From Burkholderia sp. Nafp2/4-1b (GTDB taxonomy: Bacteria > Pseudomonadota > Gammaproteobacteria > Burkholderiales > Burkholderiaceae), in contig NZ_ML058603.1 of NCBI RefSeq assembly GCF_003635165.1, positions 1-64,000 of the forward strand: a stretch of 64,000 bases of DNA. The letters are read 5' to 3'. The translations under genes were made by a program, and so were the position numbers. The notes below the pieces were generated by a model. It did no database searches. It was given only the letters and a program-made list of their open reading frames with translations, and was not told the origin of the DNA. How positions within the stretch are numbered: position 1 is the stretch's first letter; every line of letters starts with the position of its first letter. Below are positions 39,760 to 52,029 of the stretch, piece after piece.

Positions 39760-40686
39760 ATGTCAGCCATAGAAATCCGTCACGTCAAGAAGCGCTACAA
39801 ATCGCTTCAGGCGCTCAAGGGCGTCAGCCTGTCGGTCGAGGAAGGCGAGTTTTTCGGTCTGCTCGGCCCGAACGGCGCAGGCAAGACCACGCTCATCAGT
39901 ATCCTCGCCGGGCTTGCCCGGGCCGATGAAGGCAGTATCTCGGTGCGCGGCCACGACGTCGTCAAGGACTTCCGCGGTGCGCGCCGTGCGCTCGGCATCG
40001 TGCCGCAGGAACTCGTGTTCGACCCGTTCTTCACCGTCCGCGAGACGCTGCGGATCCAGTCCGGCTATTTCGGGCTGCGCCGCAACGACGACTGGATCGA
40101 CGAAGTGATGGCCAATCTCGACCTCACCGAGAAGGCCGACGCGAACATGCGCGCGCTGTCGGGCGGGATGAAGCGCCGTGTGCTGGTCGCGCAGGCGCTC
40201 GTGCACCGGCCGCCCGTGATCGTGCTCGACGAGCCGACCGCCGGCGTCGACGTCGAACTGCGCCAGACGCTGTGGCAATTCATCTCGCGGCTGAACCGCG
40301 AGGGCCACACGATCGTCCTGACCACCCATTACCTCGAGGAAGCCGAGTCGCTGTGCGACCGCATCGCGATGCTGCGTCGCGGCGAAGTCGTCGCGCTCGA
40401 CCGCACCGACGCGCTGCTGCGCCGCTTCGCGGGGCTGCAGCTGTACCTGCGGCTCGCGACGGGCGCACTGCCTGCCGAGCTGCGCGGGCTGGAGACCGAT
40501 CCGGCCGCGCGCGCGCCGGGCGAGCATCTGCTGCGCCTCGCGAGTTACGACGATGTCGAACGCATCCTCGCGCAATGTCGCGCGGCGGGCTGCACGTTCG
40601 ACGAGATCGAAGTTCGCAAGGCGGATCTCGAGGATGTGTTCGTCCAGGTGATGAACGGGGCAGAAGTCGTCGAGGGATTGGCATGA
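39760..40686 (+). CDS. ABC-2 exporter ATP-binding protein (YadG family)
   Basis: A 308-aa ATPase with Walker A LLGPNGAGKTT, signature LSGGMKRRVLVAQALVH, Walker B VIVLDEPTAGVDVELR and H-loop LTTHYLEEAE. A C-terminal extension (about residues 230-308) is normal for this family. It pairs with the downstream permease; the exported substrate is unknown. Its conserved position between mla and murA in Burkholderia-like gene orders suggests, but does not show, an envelope role. The ATG at 39760 begins the homology; the upstream in-frame extension is rejected. Confidence 0.92.
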   Translation: MSAIEIRHVKKRYKSLQALKGVSLSVEEGEFFGLLGPNGAGKTTLISILAGLARADEGSISVRGHDVVKDFRGARRALGIVPQELVFDPFFTVRETLRIQSGYFGLRRNDDWIDEVMANLDLTEKADANMRALSGGMKRRVLVAQALVHRPPVIVLDEPTAGVDVELRQTLWQFISRLNREGHTIVLTTHYLEEAESLCDRIAMLRRGEVVALDRTDALLRRFAGLQLYLRLATGALPAELRGLETDPAARAPGEHLLRLASYDDVERILAQCRAAGCTFDEIEVRKADLEDVFVQVMNGAEVVEGLA

Positions 40687-41438
40687 ACGGTTTTCAAACG
40701 CTGTTCTACAAGGAACTCCTGCGTTTCTGGAAGGTGTCGTTCCAGACGGTGTGCGCACCCATCGTCACGGCGCTGCTGTACCTGACGATCTTCGGCCACG
40801 CGCTGTCGGGCCGCGTCGAGGTGTATCCGGGTGTCGAGTACGTGAGCTTCCTGGTGCCCGGCCTCGTGATGATGAGCGTGCTGCAGAACGCGTTCGCGAA
40901 CAGCTCGTCGTCGCTGATCCAGTCGAAGATCACCGGCAACCTCGTGTTCGTGCTGCTGCCGCCGTTGTCCTACAAGGACTTCTTCGGCGCATACGTGCTC
41001 GCGTCCGTCGTGCGCGGGCTCGCGGTCGGCACGGGCGTGTTCGTCGTGACGATCTGGTTTGTCCCGATGCATTTCGCGGCGCCGTTGTTCATTATCGCGT
41101 TCGCGCTGCTCGGCTCGGCGATCCTCGGCACGCTCGGGCTGATCGCCGGGATCTGGGCCGAAAAGTTCGACCAGCTCGCCGCGTTCCAGAACTTCCTGAT
41201 CATGCCGCTGACGTTCCTGTCCGGCGTGTTCTATTCGACGCACTCGCTGCCGCCCGTGTGGCGCGAGATCTCGCGTCTCAATCCGTTTTTCTACATGATC
41301 GACGGCTTCCGTTACGGGTTCTTCGGCGCGTCCGACATCAACCCGCTCGCGAGCCTCGCGATCGTCACCGGTTTCTTCGTGCTGCTCGCGATATTCGCGA
41401 TGCGGCTGCTCGCGACCGGCTACAAACTGCGTCATTGA
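40683..41438 (+). CDS. ABC-2 exporter permease (YadH family)
   Basis: A 251-aa protein with about six helices. GFQTLFYKELLRFWKVSFQTV, YVSFLVPGLVMMSVLQNAFANSSSSLIQSKITGN, LPPLSYKDFFGAYVLASVVRG and QNFLIMPLTFLSGVFYSTHSLPPVWREISRLNPFFYMIDGFRYGFFG are ABC-2 permease motifs. It overlaps the ATPase gene by ATGA. No obvious substrate assignment. Confidence 0.93.
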   Translation: MNGFQTLFYKELLRFWKVSFQTVCAPIVTALLYLTIFGHALSGRVEVYPGVEYVSFLVPGLVMMSVLQNAFANSSSSLIQSKITGNLVFVLLPPLSYKDFFGAYVLASVVRGLAVGTGVFVVTIWFVPMHFAAPLFIIAFALLGSAILGTLGLIAGIWAEKFDQLAAFQNFLIMPLTFLSGVFYSTHSLPPVWREISRLNPFFYMIDGFRYGFFGASDINPLASLAIVTGFFVLLAIFAMRLLATGYKLRH

Positions 41439-41488
41439 TATCGAAGGCCGCGGCCGCCACGGGCGCCGCGCGCCGACAGGAGCCCCTC

Positions 41489-41728
41489 ATGTTGCCGACT
41501 CCCGAACAGGTCAAGCAATACATCGCCGGCGGTCTCGCCTGCACTCATCTGGAAGTCGAAGGCGACGGCCAGCATTTCTTCGCGACGATCGTGTCGGCGG
41601 CCTTCGAAGGCAAGCGGCCGATCCAGCGGCACCAGCTCGTCTATGCGGCGCTCGGTGATCGCATGAAGCAGGAAATTCACGCGCTCAGCATGAAGACGCT
41701 GACGCCCGCCGAATGGCAGAACGCATAA
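41489..41728 (+). CDS. ibaG: BolA-family protein IbaG
   Basis: A 79-aa BolA-like protein: [56 protein letters not shown]-type order, with the conserved H in RHQLVY. IbaG/YrbA proteins bind 2Fe-2S clusters with monothiol glutaredoxins and are tied to acid stress and cell-envelope lipids. It has an AGGAG site and lies directly before murA, an arrangement also found in E. coli (yrbA-murA). Confidence 0.94.
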   Translation: MLPTPEQVKQYIAGGLACTHLEVEGDGQHFFATIVSAAFEGKRPIQRHQLVYAALGDRMKQEIHALSMKTLTPAEWQNA

Positions 41729-41742
41729 ACCGGAACCACTGA

Positions 41743-43742
<2,000 letters not shown>

Positions 43743-43766
43743 GCGCATCACCGTAACGGAACTCCC

Positions 43767-45083
43767 ATGGCCATCACCATCCGCAAACTCGATTCGACCA
43801 GCGACGGCTTCGACGCCGCGCTGCGTGCGGTGCTCGCGTTCGAGGCGAGCGAGGACGAAGCGATCGAGCAGTCGGTCGCGAAGATTCTCGCCGACGTGAA
43901 GTCGCGCGGCGACGCCGCGGTGCTCGAGTACACGAATCGCTTCGACCGGCTGGACGCGAAGAGCGTCGCCGCGCTGGAGCTGCCGCAGGATGCGCTGCAG
44001 ACGGCGCTCGACGGCCTCGCGCCGAAGGCGCGTGCGGCGCTCGAAGCCGCTGCCGCCCGCGTGCGGGCGTATCACGAGAAGCAGAAGATCGAGTGCGGCA
44101 CCCATAGCTGGCAGTACACGGAAAGCGACGGCACGGTGCTCGGCCAGAAGGTCATGCCGCTCGACCGCGTCGGCCTGTACGTGCCGGGCGGCAAGGCGGC
44201 CTATCCGTCGTCGGTGCTGATGAATTCGATTCCGGCGCGGGTCGCGGGCGTCGGCGAGATCGTGATGGTCGTGCCGACCCCGGACGGCGTGAAGAACGAC
44301 CTCGTGCTCGCCGCGGCGCTGCTCGGCGGCGTCGATCGCGTGTTCACGATCGGCGGCGCGCAGGCGGTCGGCGCGCTCGCGTACGGTACGGAGACGGTGC
44401 CGGCGGTCGACAAGATCTGCGGGCCCGGCAACGCCTATGTCGCGTCGGCGAAGCGCCGCGTGTTCGGCACGGTCGGCATCGACATGATCGCCGGCCCGTC
44501 GGAAATCCTGGTGCTGTGCGACGGCACGACCGATCCGAGCTGGGTCGCGATGGACCTGTTCTCGCAGGCCGAACACGACGAGCTCGCGCAGTCGATCCTG
44601 CTGTGCCCGGACGCCGCGTTCATCGAGCGCGTCGAGAAGGCGATCGCCGAGCTGCTGCCGACGATGCCGCGCCAGGACGTGATCCGCGCGTCGCTCGAAG
44701 GCCGCGGTGCGCTGATCAAGGTGCGCGACATGGCCGAAGCGTGCCGGATCGCGAACGACATCGCGCCGGAGCATCTGGAAATTTCCGCGCTGGAGCCGCA
44801 GCAATGGGGCCAGCAGATCCGCCATGCCGGCGCGATCTTCCTCGGCCGCTACACGAGCGAAAGCCTCGGCGACTACTGCGCGGGCCCGAACCACGTGCTG
44901 CCGACGTCGCGCACCGCGCGCTTCTCGTCGCCGCTCGGCGTGTACGACTTCATCAAGCGCTCGAGCCTGATCGAAGTCAGCGCGGAAGGCGCGCAGACGC
45001 TCGGCGAGATCGCGTCCGAGCTCGCTTACGGCGAAGGGCTGCAGGCGCACGCGCGCAGCGCCGAACTGCGGATGAAGGGGTGA
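43767..45083 (+). CDS. hisD: Histidinol dehydrogenase HisD
   Basis: A 438-aa zinc- and NAD-dependent enzyme that oxidises histidinol to histidine in two steps. [89 protein letters not shown] (zinc/catalytic His) and [23 protein letters not shown] are signature segments. Normal length. The hisC gene follows after 117 bases that hold a perfect hairpin. Confidence 0.97.
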   Translation: MAITIRKLDSTSDGFDAALRAVLAFEASEDEAIEQSVAKILADVKSRGDAAVLEYTNRFDRLDAKSVAALELPQDALQTALDGLAPKARAALEAAAARVRAYHEKQKIECGTHSWQYTESDGTVLGQKVMPLDRVGLYVPGGKAAYPSSVLMNSIPARVAGVGEIVMVVPTPDGVKNDLVLAAALLGGVDRVFTIGGAQAVGALAYGTETVPAVDKICGPGNAYVASAKRRVFGTVGIDMIAGPSEILVLCDGTTDPSWVAMDLFSQAEHDELAQSILLCPDAAFIERVEKAIAELLPTMPRQDVIRASLEGRGALIKVRDMAEACRIANDIAPEHLEISALEPQQWGQQIRHAGAIFLGRYTSESLGDYCAGPNHVLPTSRTARFSSPLGVYDFIKRSSLIEVSAEGAQTLGEIASELAYGEGLQAHARSAELRMKG

Positions 45084-45136
45084 CACGCGCCGGAGCCGAT
45101 ACCGACGTATCGCTCCGGTCGACGAGGAGACCCCGC

Positions 45137-45160
45137 GCAAGGCGGCAGCCGCCGCCTTGC
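45137..45160. repeat. Perfect 10-bp hairpin between hisD and hisC
   Basis: GCAAGGCGGC (45137-45146), loop AGCC, GCCGCCTTGC (45151-45160). No T run follows, so it is not an ordinary terminator. It could protect or cleave the polycistronic mRNA, or modulate hisC expression. Confidence 0.7.
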
Positions 45161-45200
45161 CACCATTTGACGCCGGCGCGACGCACGCCGGCTTGAGACC

Positions 45201-46274
45201 ATGACGACGCCACAAGACATCATCCGCCGCGACGTGCTCGCGATGACGAGCTACCCGGTGCCCGACGCGAGCGGGTTCGTGAAGCTCGACGCGATGGAGA
45301 ACCCGTATTCGCTGCCCGCGCCGCTCGCGGCGGCCCTCGGCGAGCGCCTCGCGCAGGTCGCGCTGAACCGCTACCCGGCGCCGCGCCCGGGCGCGCTGCT
45401 CGACAAGCTGCGCCGCACGATGGGCGTGCCGGCCGCGTGCGACGTGCTGCTCGGCAACGGCTCCGACGAAATCATCAGCATGATGTCGATGGCGTGCGCG
45501 AAGCCGGGCGCGAAGGTGCTCGCGCCGGTGCCGGGCTTCGTGATGTACGAGCTGTCCGCGAAGTTCGCGCAGCTCGAATTCGTCGGCGTGCCGCTCAAGG
45601 CCGACCTGACGCTCGACGCCGACGCGATGATCGCGGCGATCGCCGAGCACCGGCCCGCGCTCGTCTATCTCGCGTACCCGAACAACCCGACCGGCACGCT
45701 GTACGACGAAGCCGACGTCGAGCGGATCATCGCGGCCGCGCAGCACAGCCTGATCGTGATCGACGAGGCGTACCAGCCGTTCGCGGAGCGCTCGTGGCTG
45801 CCGCGCGCGGCCGAGTTCGACAACGTCGTCGTGATGCGCACGGTATCGAAGCTGGGCCTGGCAGGCATCCGCCTCGGCTATCTCGCCGGGCTGCCCGCGT
45901 GGCTCACCGAATTCGACAAGGTGCGCCCGCCGTACAACATCAACGTGCTGACCCAGGCGAGCGCCGACTTCCTGCTCGACCACCTCGACGTGCTCGACGC
46001 GCAGGCGGCCGAACTGCGTGCGGAACGCACGCGCCTCGCGCAGGCCGTGGCCGCGCTGCCGGGCGCGACGGTGTTCCCGAGCGCCGGCAATTTCCTGCTG
46101 GTGCGCGTGCCGGATGCGGCGGCCGTGTTCGATGCGCTGCTCACCGAGCGGGTGCTGGTCAAAAACGTGAGTAAAATGCATCCGTTGCTGGCCGAATGCG
46201 TGCGGCTGACCGTCGGTTCTCCCGACGAAAACGCGCGCCTGCTGGCTGCCTTGAAACTCGCGCTGCCCGGTTGA
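45201..46274 (+). CDS. hisC: Histidinol-phosphate aminotransferase HisC
   Basis: A 357-aa class I/II PLP enzyme that makes histidinol phosphate from imidazole acetol phosphate. [57 protein letters not shown] and the PLP lysine in [20 protein letters not shown] are clear. The C-terminus [18 protein letters not shown] is typical. It is in the normal position between hisD and hisB. Confidence 0.96.
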   Translation: MTTPQDIIRRDVLAMTSYPVPDASGFVKLDAMENPYSLPAPLAAALGERLAQVALNRYPAPRPGALLDKLRRTMGVPAACDVLLGNGSDEIISMMSMACAKPGAKVLAPVPGFVMYELSAKFAQLEFVGVPLKADLTLDADAMIAAIAEHRPALVYLAYPNNPTGTLYDEADVERIIAAAQHSLIVIDEAYQPFAERSWLPRAAEFDNVVVMRTVSKLGLAGIRLGYLAGLPAWLTEFDKVRPPYNINVLTQASADFLLDHLDVLDAQAAELRAERTRLAQAVAALPGATVFPSAGNFLLVRVPDAAAVFDALLTERVLVKNVSKMHPLLAECVRLTVGSPDENARLLAALKLALPG

Positions 46275-46336
46275 GCCCAGGGCGCGGCGCGCGACGATCA
46301 ATCCCCATTTACATCAGACTCAATCAAGGAATTGCC

Positions 46337-46924
46337 ATGCGTGTGGCGGAAGTCGTTCGCAATACCAGCGAAACGCAGATCCGTGTGAAGCTCGATCTCG
46401 ACGGTACGGGCCGGCAGAAGCTGGCCACCGGCGTGCCGTTTCTCGACCACATGCTCGACCAGATCGCGCGACATGGTCTGATCGATCTCGAGGTCGAAGC
46501 GCATGGCGATACGCATATCGACGACCACCATACGGTCGAGGACGTCGGCATCACGCTTGGCCAGGCCGTCGCGAAGGCGGTCGGCGACAAGAAGGGCATC
46601 CGCCGTTACGGCCATTCGTACGTGCCGCTCGACGAGGCGCTGTCGCGCGTCGTGATCGATTTCTCGGGCCGGCCGGGTCTCGAATTCCACGTGCCGTTCA
46701 CGCGCGCGCGGATCGGCACGTTCGACGTCGACCTGTCGATCGAATTCTTCCGCGGGTTCGTGAACCACGCGGGCGTCACGCTGCACATCGACAACCTGCG
46801 CGGGATCAACGCGCACCACCAGCTCGAAACGGTGTTCAAGGCCTTCGGCCGGGCGCTGCGTGCGGCGGTGGAGCTCGACGAGCGCGCGGCGGGGCAAATT
46901 CCGTCGACGAAGGGCAGCCTCTAA
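46337..46924 (+). CDS. hisB: Imidazoleglycerol-phosphate dehydratase HisB
   Basis: A 195-aa manganese enzyme, single-function as in Burkholderia (no fused phosphatase as in E. coli). The metal-binding motifs are [46 protein letters not shown] and [21 protein letters not shown] follows CAAGGAATTGCC; the upstream in-frame start overlaps hisC and is rejected. Confidence 0.97.
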   Translation: MRVAEVVRNTSETQIRVKLDLDGTGRQKLATGVPFLDHMLDQIARHGLIDLEVEAHGDTHIDDHHTVEDVGITLGQAVAKAVGDKKGIRRYGHSYVPLDEALSRVVIDFSGRPGLEFHVPFTRARIGTFDVDLSIEFFRGFVNHAGVTLHIDNLRGINAHHQLETVFKAFGRALRAAVELDERAAGQIPSTKGSL

Positions 46925-46984
46925 CCTCCGAACGGGCAACGCCAAGGACAACCTCACGGCTTCGGCGCGGCGCGCCGGCTTGCG

Positions 46985-47605
46985 ATGGATCTGCTCAAAT
47001 CGTTCATTTCGCTGCTCGCGCTGATCAACCCGGTCGGCGCGGTGCCGTTCTTCCTGAGCCTGACGGCGCAGCAGACGGACGACGAGCGGCGCCGCACGAT
47101 CCGGATCGCGTCGGTGTCGGTGTTCTGCGTGATGACGGTGACGACGCTGCTCGGGCAGCAGATCATCGACTTCTTCGGCATTTCGGTCGGCTCGCTCGAA
47201 GTGGGCGGCGGGATCATCATGCTGCTGATGGCGATCAACATGCTGAACGCGCAGATCGGCAACACGCGATCGACGCCGGAGGAGCGCCACGAAGCCGAGA
47301 TGAAGGACAACATCGCGGTCGTGCCGCTGGCGATTCCGCTGCTCACGGGCCCCGGCTCGATCAGCACGGTGATCATCTACGCGGCGAACTCGCATCACTG
47401 GTATGAGCGAGCCGGGCTCGTCGCGATCGGCGCGATCCTGGCTCTGTTGTGTTTCCTCGCGATGCGGCTTGCCGAGCCGATCGCGAACTGGATCGGCCGC
47501 ACCGGCATCAACATCGCCACGCGGCTGATGGGTTTGATGCTGTCGGCGCTGGCGGTGGAATTCATCGTCAATGGACTGAGGGCGCTACTGCCTGCACTGA
47601 GATGA
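46985..47605 (+). CDS. MarC-family integral membrane protein
   Basis: A 206-aa protein with six predicted helices. [21 protein letters not shown] at the start, [23 protein letters not shown] in the middle and [18 protein letters not shown] are MarC/YhgN landmarks. The function is unknown; older links of MarC to multidrug resistance have not held up. It is inserted between hisB and hisH and overlaps hisH by ATGA, so it is co-translated with the his genes. A membrane protein inside this pathway operon is common in Betaproteobacteria but unexplained. Confidence 0.9.
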   Translation: MDLLKSFISLLALINPVGAVPFFLSLTAQQTDDERRRTIRIASVSVFCVMTVTTLLGQQIIDFFGISVGSLEVGGGIIMLLMAINMLNAQIGNTRSTPEERHEAEMKDNIAVVPLAIPLLTGPGSISTVIIYAANSHHWYERAGLVAIGAILALLCFLAMRLAEPIANWIGRTGINIATRLMGLMLSALAVEFIVNGLRALLPALR

Positions 47606-48243
47606 AAACTTCGATTGCGATTGTGGATTATGGGATGGGCAACCTGCGCTCGGTCGCGCAGGCGCTCAAGAAGGCCGAACCGGCCGCCGACGTGGCGATC
47701 GTCGACACGCCGGCCGCGATTCGCGCGGCCGACCGCGTCGTGCTGCCCGGCCAGGGCGCGATGCCGGACTGCATGCGCTGCCTCGGCGAATCGGGGTTGC
47801 AGGACGCGGTGCTCGAGGCGTCGCGCACGAAGCCGCTGCTCGGCGTGTGCGTCGGCGAGCAGATGCTGTTCGACTGGAGCGCGGAAGGCGACACGAAGGG
47901 TCTCGGCCTGCTGCCCGGCAAGGTCGTGCGTTTCGACCTCGCCGGCCAGCTGCAGGACGACGGCTCGCGCTTCAAGGTGCCGCAGATGGGCTGGAACCGC
48001 GTGCGCCAGTCGCAGCCGCACCCGCTGTGGGACGGCGTGCCCGACGACGCGTATTTCTACTTCGTACACAGCTATTACGTGACGCCGGACAACCCGGCGC
48101 ATACGGTAGGCGAAACGGCCTACGGCGCGCCGTTTACGTCCGCGGTCGCGCGGGACAACCTCTTCGCGACCCAATTCCACCCGGAGAAAAGCGCGGAGGT
48201 CGGGTTGCGTCTGTATCGCAACTTCGTACACTGGAAGCCGTAA
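47602..48243 (+). CDS. hisH: Imidazole glycerol phosphate synthase subunit HisH
   Basis: A 213-aa glutamine amidotransferase that feeds ammonia to His[18 protein letters not shown] and [12 protein letters not shown] begin the class I fold; the nucleophile Cys is in [12 protein letters not shown], and the His/Glu pair is in [24 protein letters not shown] is also typical. The start overlaps the marC-family gene. A 164-base gap with a candidate internal promoter precedes hisA. Confidence 0.97.
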   Translation: MKTSIAIVDYGMGNLRSVAQALKKAEPAADVAIVDTPAAIRAADRVVLPGQGAMPDCMRCLGESGLQDAVLEASRTKPLLGVCVGEQMLFDWSAEGDTKGLGLLPGKVVRFDLAGQLQDDGSRFKVPQMGWNRVRQSQPHPLWDGVPDDAYFYFVHSYYVTPDNPAHTVGETAYGAPFTSAVARDNLFATQFHPEKSAEVGLRLYRNFVHWKP

Positions 48244-48304
48244 AACGTGGTGCGCGAGCCACAGTCGACCAGGCCGAACGGCCTGTCGCGCGTGGCACGC
48301 GAGC

Positions 48305-48332
48305 TTGGGCGCCGAAAGAGTTGTACTAAACT
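48305..48332 (+). promoter_or_regulatory. Candidate internal promoter before hisA
   Basis: TTGGGC (48305-48310), 16-base spacer, TAAACT (48327-48332). It is in the largest gap of the his cluster and would drive hisAFIE separately. Only moderate match to consensus. Confidence 0.4.
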
Positions 48333-48407
48333 AGCGAGACGGCGCGGCACCGGTTTGGCCGGGACGCGCCTGATTCTTTTCATTTTCCACGACGACACCC
48401 GATTGCT

Positions 48408-49163
48408 ATGCTGCTGATTCCGGCCATCGATCTCAAAGACGGTCAGTGTGTGCGCCTTAAACAGGGCGATATGGACCAGGCCACGATTTTCTCCGAGGAC
48501 CCGGCGGCGATGGCCCGCAAGTGGGTCGATCTCGGCGCCCGGCGGCTGCATCTCGTCGACCTGAACGGCGCGTTCGCCGGCAAGCCGAAGAATCTCGAGG
48601 CGATCGAAGCGATCCTCGACGAAGTCGGCGACGAAATCCCCGTGCAGCTCGGCGGCGGCATTCGCAGCCTCGAGACGATCGAGAAGTATCTCGACGCCGG
48701 CCTGTCCTACGTGATCATCGGCACCGCTGCCGTGAAGAATCCGGGCTTCCTGCAGGACGCGTGCACCGCGTTCGCCGGCAGCATCATCGTCGGGCTGGAC
48801 GCGAAGGACGGCAAGGTCGCGACCGACGGCTGGAGCAAGCTGACCGGTCACGAGGTGATCGATCTCGCGCGCAAGTTCGAGGACTACGGCGTCGAATCGA
48901 TCGTCTACACCGACATCGGCCGCGACGGGATGCTGCAGGGCATCAACATCGACGCGACCGTGAAGCTCGCGCAGGCGGTCGGCATTCCGGTGATCGCAAG
49001 CGGCGGCCTGTCGAACCTCACCGACATCGAGAATCTCTGCGAAGTGGAGGAGCATGGCGTCGAAGGCGTGATCTGCGGCCGCGCGATCTACTCCGGCGAT
49101 CTCGATTTCGCGGCCGCGCAAAAGCGCGCGGACGAACTGAACGGCGAACTCGACGACGCGTAA
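48408..49163 (+). CDS. hisA: 1-(5-phosphoribosyl)-5-[(5-phosphoribosylamino)methylideneamino] imidazole-4-carboxamide isomerase HisA
   Basis: A 251-aa TIM barrel performing the Amadori rearrangement in the histidine pathway. [22 protein letters not shown] has the catalytic Asp. [19 protein letters not shown] and [19 protein letters not shown] (second Asp) and the phosphate-binding [14 protein letters not shown] follow, with VIVGxD-type repeats visible in both halves. Its 106-base spacer to hisF contains a small palindrome. Confidence 0.97.
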   Translation: MLLIPAIDLKDGQCVRLKQGDMDQATIFSEDPAAMARKWVDLGARRLHLVDLNGAFAGKPKNLEAIEAILDEVGDEIPVQLGGGIRSLETIEKYLDAGLSYVIIGTAAVKNPGFLQDACTAFAGSIIVGLDAKDGKVATDGWSKLTGHEVIDLARKFEDYGVESIVYTDIGRDGMLQGINIDATVKLAQAVGIPVIASGGLSNLTDIENLCEVEEHGVEGVICGRAIYSGDLDFAAAQKRADELNGELDDA

Positions 49164-49269
49164 GCGGCGTCGTTCCGCTCGCCGGGGCTGCCAGCAGGCG
49201 GCTCCCACCGGGCGCCTCGCACGAGGCGTCCGAAACCGGCCGTCCCACCGCGGCCCATGGCGCAACATC

Positions 49270-50043
49270 ATGGCTCTAGCTAAACGCATCATCCCCTGCC
49301 TGGACGTGACTGCCGGGCGTGTCGTCAAGGGCGTCAACTTCGTCGAACTGCGCGATGCCGGCGATCCCGTCGAAATCGCGCGTCGCTACGACGACCAGGG
49401 CGCCGACGAACTGACGTTCCTCGACATCACCGCGACCTCCGACCAGCGCGACCTGATCCTGCCGATCATCGAGGCCGTCGCATCGCAGGTCTTCATTCCG
49501 CTGACCGTCGGCGGCGGCGTGCGCGCCGTCGAGGACGTGCGGCGCCTGTTGAACGCGGGCGCGGACAAGGTCAGCATGAACTCGTCGGCGGTCGCGAACC
49601 CGCAACTCGTGCGCGACGCGGCCGACAAGTACGGCTCGCAGTGCATCGTCGTCGCGATCGACGCGAAGCGCGTGTCGGCCGATGGCGAAGCGCCGCGCTG
49701 GGAAGTCTTCACGCACGGCGGCCGCAAGAACACGGGCCTCGACGCGATCGAATGGGCGCGCAAGATGGCCGAGCTCGGCGCGGGCGAAATCCTGCTCACG
49801 AGCATGGACCGCGACGGCACGAAATCGGGCTTCGACCTCGCGCTCACGCGCGGCGTGTCGGACGCGGTGCCCGTGCCGGTGATCGCGTCGGGCGGTGTCG
49901 GCTGCCTGCAGGATCTGGCGGACGGCATCAAGGACGGCCGCGCGGACGCAGTGCTGGCCGCGAGCATCTTCCACTACGGCGAGCACACGGTCGGCGAGGC
50001 AAAGCGCTTCATGTCCGACCAGGGCATCCCGGTGAGGCTGTGA
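49270..50043 (+). CDS. hisF: Imidazole glycerol phosphate synthase subunit HisF
   Basis: A 257-aa TIM-barrel cyclase that uses HisH-derived ammonia to make IGP and [26 protein letters not shown] with the catalytic Asp, [53 protein letters not shown] (second Asp) and [16 protein letters not shown] are standard. hisI starts at the final base of its TGA. Confidence 0.98.
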   Translation: MALAKRIIPCLDVTAGRVVKGVNFVELRDAGDPVEIARRYDDQGADELTFLDITATSDQRDLILPIIEAVASQVFIPLTVGGGVRAVEDVRRLLNAGADKVSMNSSAVANPQLVRDAADKYGSQCIVVAIDAKRVSADGEAPRWEVFTHGGRKNTGLDAIEWARKMAELGAGEILLTSMDRDGTKSGFDLALTRGVSDAVPVPVIASGGVGCLQDLADGIKDGRADAVLAASIFHYGEHTVGEAKRFMSDQGIPVRL

Positions 50044-50459
50044 TGAATACCGAAACGAAATCCCTGCCCGCGTGGCTCGAGAAGGTCCGCTGGGACGATA
50101 ACGGCCTCGTGCCGGCGATCGCGCAGGAAGCGTCGACGAACGACGTGCTGATGTTCGCGTGGATGAACCGCGAAGCACTGGCGAAGACGATCGAGACGCA
50201 GCGCGCGGTCTACTATTCGCGTTCGCGCAAGCGCTTGTGGTTCAAGGGCGAGGAGTCGGGCCACGTGCAGCATGTGCATGAGGTGCGGCTCGACTGCGAC
50301 GAGGACGTCGTGCTGCTGAAGGTCGAGCAGGTGTCGGGCATCGCGTGCCACACCGGCCGGCATTCGTGCTTCTTCCAGAAATTCGAAGGCAACGTGGACA
50401 GCGGCGACTGGGTCGCGGTCGATCCGGTGCTGAAAGACCCCGAACACATCTACAAATGA
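50043..50459 (+). CDS. hisI: Phosphoribosyl-AMP cyclohydrolase HisI
   Basis: A 138-aa Zn/Mg enzyme opening the adenine ring of [62 protein letters not shown] and the zinc cysteines in [11 protein letters not shown] are present. It is separate from HisE here, though the two overlap by ATGA and both are short, as in other Burkholderia. Confidence 0.96.
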   Translation: MNTETKSLPAWLEKVRWDDNGLVPAIAQEASTNDVLMFAWMNREALAKTIETQRAVYYSRSRKRLWFKGEESGHVQHVHEVRLDCDEDVVLLKVEQVSGIACHTGRHSCFFQKFEGNVDSGDWVAVDPVLKDPEHIYK

Positions 50460-50821
50460 CGCAATCGACCGAAGATACGCTGCTGCGCCTCGCGGCCGTG
50501 ATCGATAGCCGCAAGGGCGGCGACCCCGACCAATCGTATGTATCGCGCCTGTTCCACAAGGGCGACGACGCGGTGCTGAAGAAGATCGGCGAAGAGGCGA
50601 CCGAAGTCGTGCTGGCCGCGAAGGACGTGCGCCAGGGCGGCGCGCCGACCGCGCTGGTCGGCGAAGTGGCCGATCTGTGGTTCCACTGCCTCGTGATGCT
50701 GTCGCATTTCGAACTGAGCCCGGCCGACGTGATCGCCGAGCTCGAGCGCCGCGAAGGGCTGTCGGGCATCGAGGAAAAGGCGCTGCGCAAGCGTCGCGAG
50801 CGCGAGGAAAACGGCGGCTGA
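50456..50821 (+). CDS. hisE: Phosphoribosyl-ATP diphosphatase HisE
   Basis: A 121-aa all-alpha MazG-like pyrophosphatase that acts before His[32 protein letters not shown] contains the Glu residues for Mg2+ binding, followed by [29 protein letters not shown]. Its final residues are charged ([11 protein letters not shown]). Last of the his genes; the next start is 71 bases away. Confidence 0.95.
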   Translation: MTQSTEDTLLRLAAVIDSRKGGDPDQSYVSRLFHKGDDAVLKKIGEEATEVVLAAKDVRQGGAPTALVGEVADLWFHCLVMLSHFELSPADVIAELERREGLSGIEEKALRKRREREENGG

Positions 50822-50892
50822 CCTGCATGGGCCCGCCGCGGTGGCAACAGTGCGGTAAGCTGTAAGAATTGTCATCTAACGGGGGTAGCATC

Positions 50893-51285
50893 ATGACCGA
50901 TACGCCGAGCCAGTTCCCGACGCCGTCGGTGCCGGGCGCCGCGGACGCCGAGCGACTGAATGGTCTGCGTACGCTTACGCACGTGCTGTACGGCCTCTAC
51001 GCAATTCATTGGCTGACGGGCGGCGTCACCGGCATCATCGCGATCATCATCAACTACGTGAAGCGCGGCGACGTGGCAGGCACGCCGTATGCCGACCATT
51101 TCGAGTGGCAGATCCGCACGTTCTGGCGCGCGCTGATCGCATACGTGATCGGCTTCGCGCTGATGTTCGTGGTGGTGGGATTCGCGATCATGTTTGTCAC
51201 GTGGATCTGGACGCTGTACCGTATCATCAAGGGTTGGCTGTACCTGAACGACAACAAGACGCTCGATCCGCAGGCCTGGTTCTGA
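50893..51285 (+). CDS. DUF4870-like membrane protein
   Basis: A 130-aa protein. After a soluble stretch of about 25 residues it has two or three helices: LYGLYAIHWLTGGVTGIIAIIINYVKRGD, then RTFWRALIAYVIGFALMFVVVGFAIMFVTWIWTLYRIIKGW. The pattern 'TGIIAIIINYVKR...F.WQIRTFW' is typical of the DUF4870/TMEM family. No function is known. Start ATG has GGGGGTAGC upstream. Placed between hisE and hinT, perhaps by chance. Confidence 0.78.
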   Translation: MTDTPSQFPTPSVPGAADAERLNGLRTLTHVLYGLYAIHWLTGGVTGIIAIIINYVKRGDVAGTPYADHFEWQIRTFWRALIAYVIGFALMFVVVGFAIMFVTWIWTLYRIIKGWLYLNDNKTLDPQAWF

Positions 51286-51313
51286 CGGCGCGCGGGCGTT
51301 TCGCAGGAGCAAC

Positions 51314-51679
51314 ATGAGTCACGATCCGAATTGCCTGTTCTGCAAGATCGCGGCGGGCGAGATCCCGAGCACGAAGGTGCACGAGGACGACGAATTCGTC
51401 GCGTTCCGCGACATCCGCCCGGCGGCCGAGACGCACGTGCTCGTGATTCCGCGCCGGCACGTGCCGACGCTGTCGGCGGCCAGTGACGCCGATGCGCCGA
51501 TGCTGGGCCGGCTGATGCTGCTCGTCGCGCGGCTGGCCGATCAGCTTGGCGTCGCGTACACGGGCGGCGAGACCGGTTTTCGCACGGTGATCAACACGGG
51601 GCCGGGCGGCGGGCAGGAGGTCTACCACCTGCACGCGCATATCCTCGCCGGCCCGCGCCCGTGGCAGCGGATGGGTTGA
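51314..51679 (+). CDS. hinT: Histidine-triad purine nucleoside phosphoramidase HinT
   Basis: A 121-aa HIT protein. NCLFCKIAAGEIPSTKVHEDDEFVAFRDIRP is the usual N-terminus, with the catalytic triad HLHAHILAGPRPW at the end. HinT hydrolyses AMP-linked phosphoramidates. AGGAGCAAC precedes the ATG. It lies before tatABC, a common position in Betaproteobacteria. Confidence 0.96.
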   Translation: MSHDPNCLFCKIAAGEIPSTKVHEDDEFVAFRDIRPAAETHVLVIPRRHVPTLSAASDADAPMLGRLMLLVARLADQLGVAYTGGETGFRTVINTGPGGGQEVYHLHAHILAGPRPWQRMG

Positions 51680-51772
51680 CGCAGCGGGGCGTTTCCCCGC
51701 ATCGATAGTCGAAGCCGGCGTGCCGCCGGCGATTTGCGCCGCGACGCGGCGTGGTTGAGGAGAGGTTTCATC

Positions 51773-52003
51773 ATGGGTGGATTGAGCATTTGGCACTGGC
51801 TGATCGTGCTGCTGATCGTCGCGCTGGTTTTCGGTACGAAGAAGTTGCGCAACATCGGCAACGACCTCGGCAGCGCCGTGAAGGGTTTCAAGGACGGCAT
51901 GAAGGACGGCGAGACGCCGGCGGACGCGCAGCAGCTGCCGCGTTCGGGCACGGTCGACGTCAACGCGAAGGAAACGACGCGTTCCGACTCGAACAAGGCG
52001 TAA
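51773..52003 (+). CDS. tatA: Twin-arginine translocase subunit TatA
   Basis: A 76-aa protein: short periplasmic end, one transmembrane helix [25 protein letters not shown], an amphipathic helix [17 protein letters not shown], and an acidic/polar tail. It oligomerises to form the Tat pore used by folded cofactor proteins such as MsrP and the Rieske protein encoded in this window. The GAGGAGAGG site precedes the ATG. Confidence 0.97.
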   Translation: MGGLSIWHWLIVLLIVALVFGTKKLRNIGNDLGSAVKGFKDGMKDGETPADAQQLPRSGTVDVNAKETTRSDSNKA

Positions 52004-52029
52004 CGCCGGCACGCTGACAGGCATTCGCG

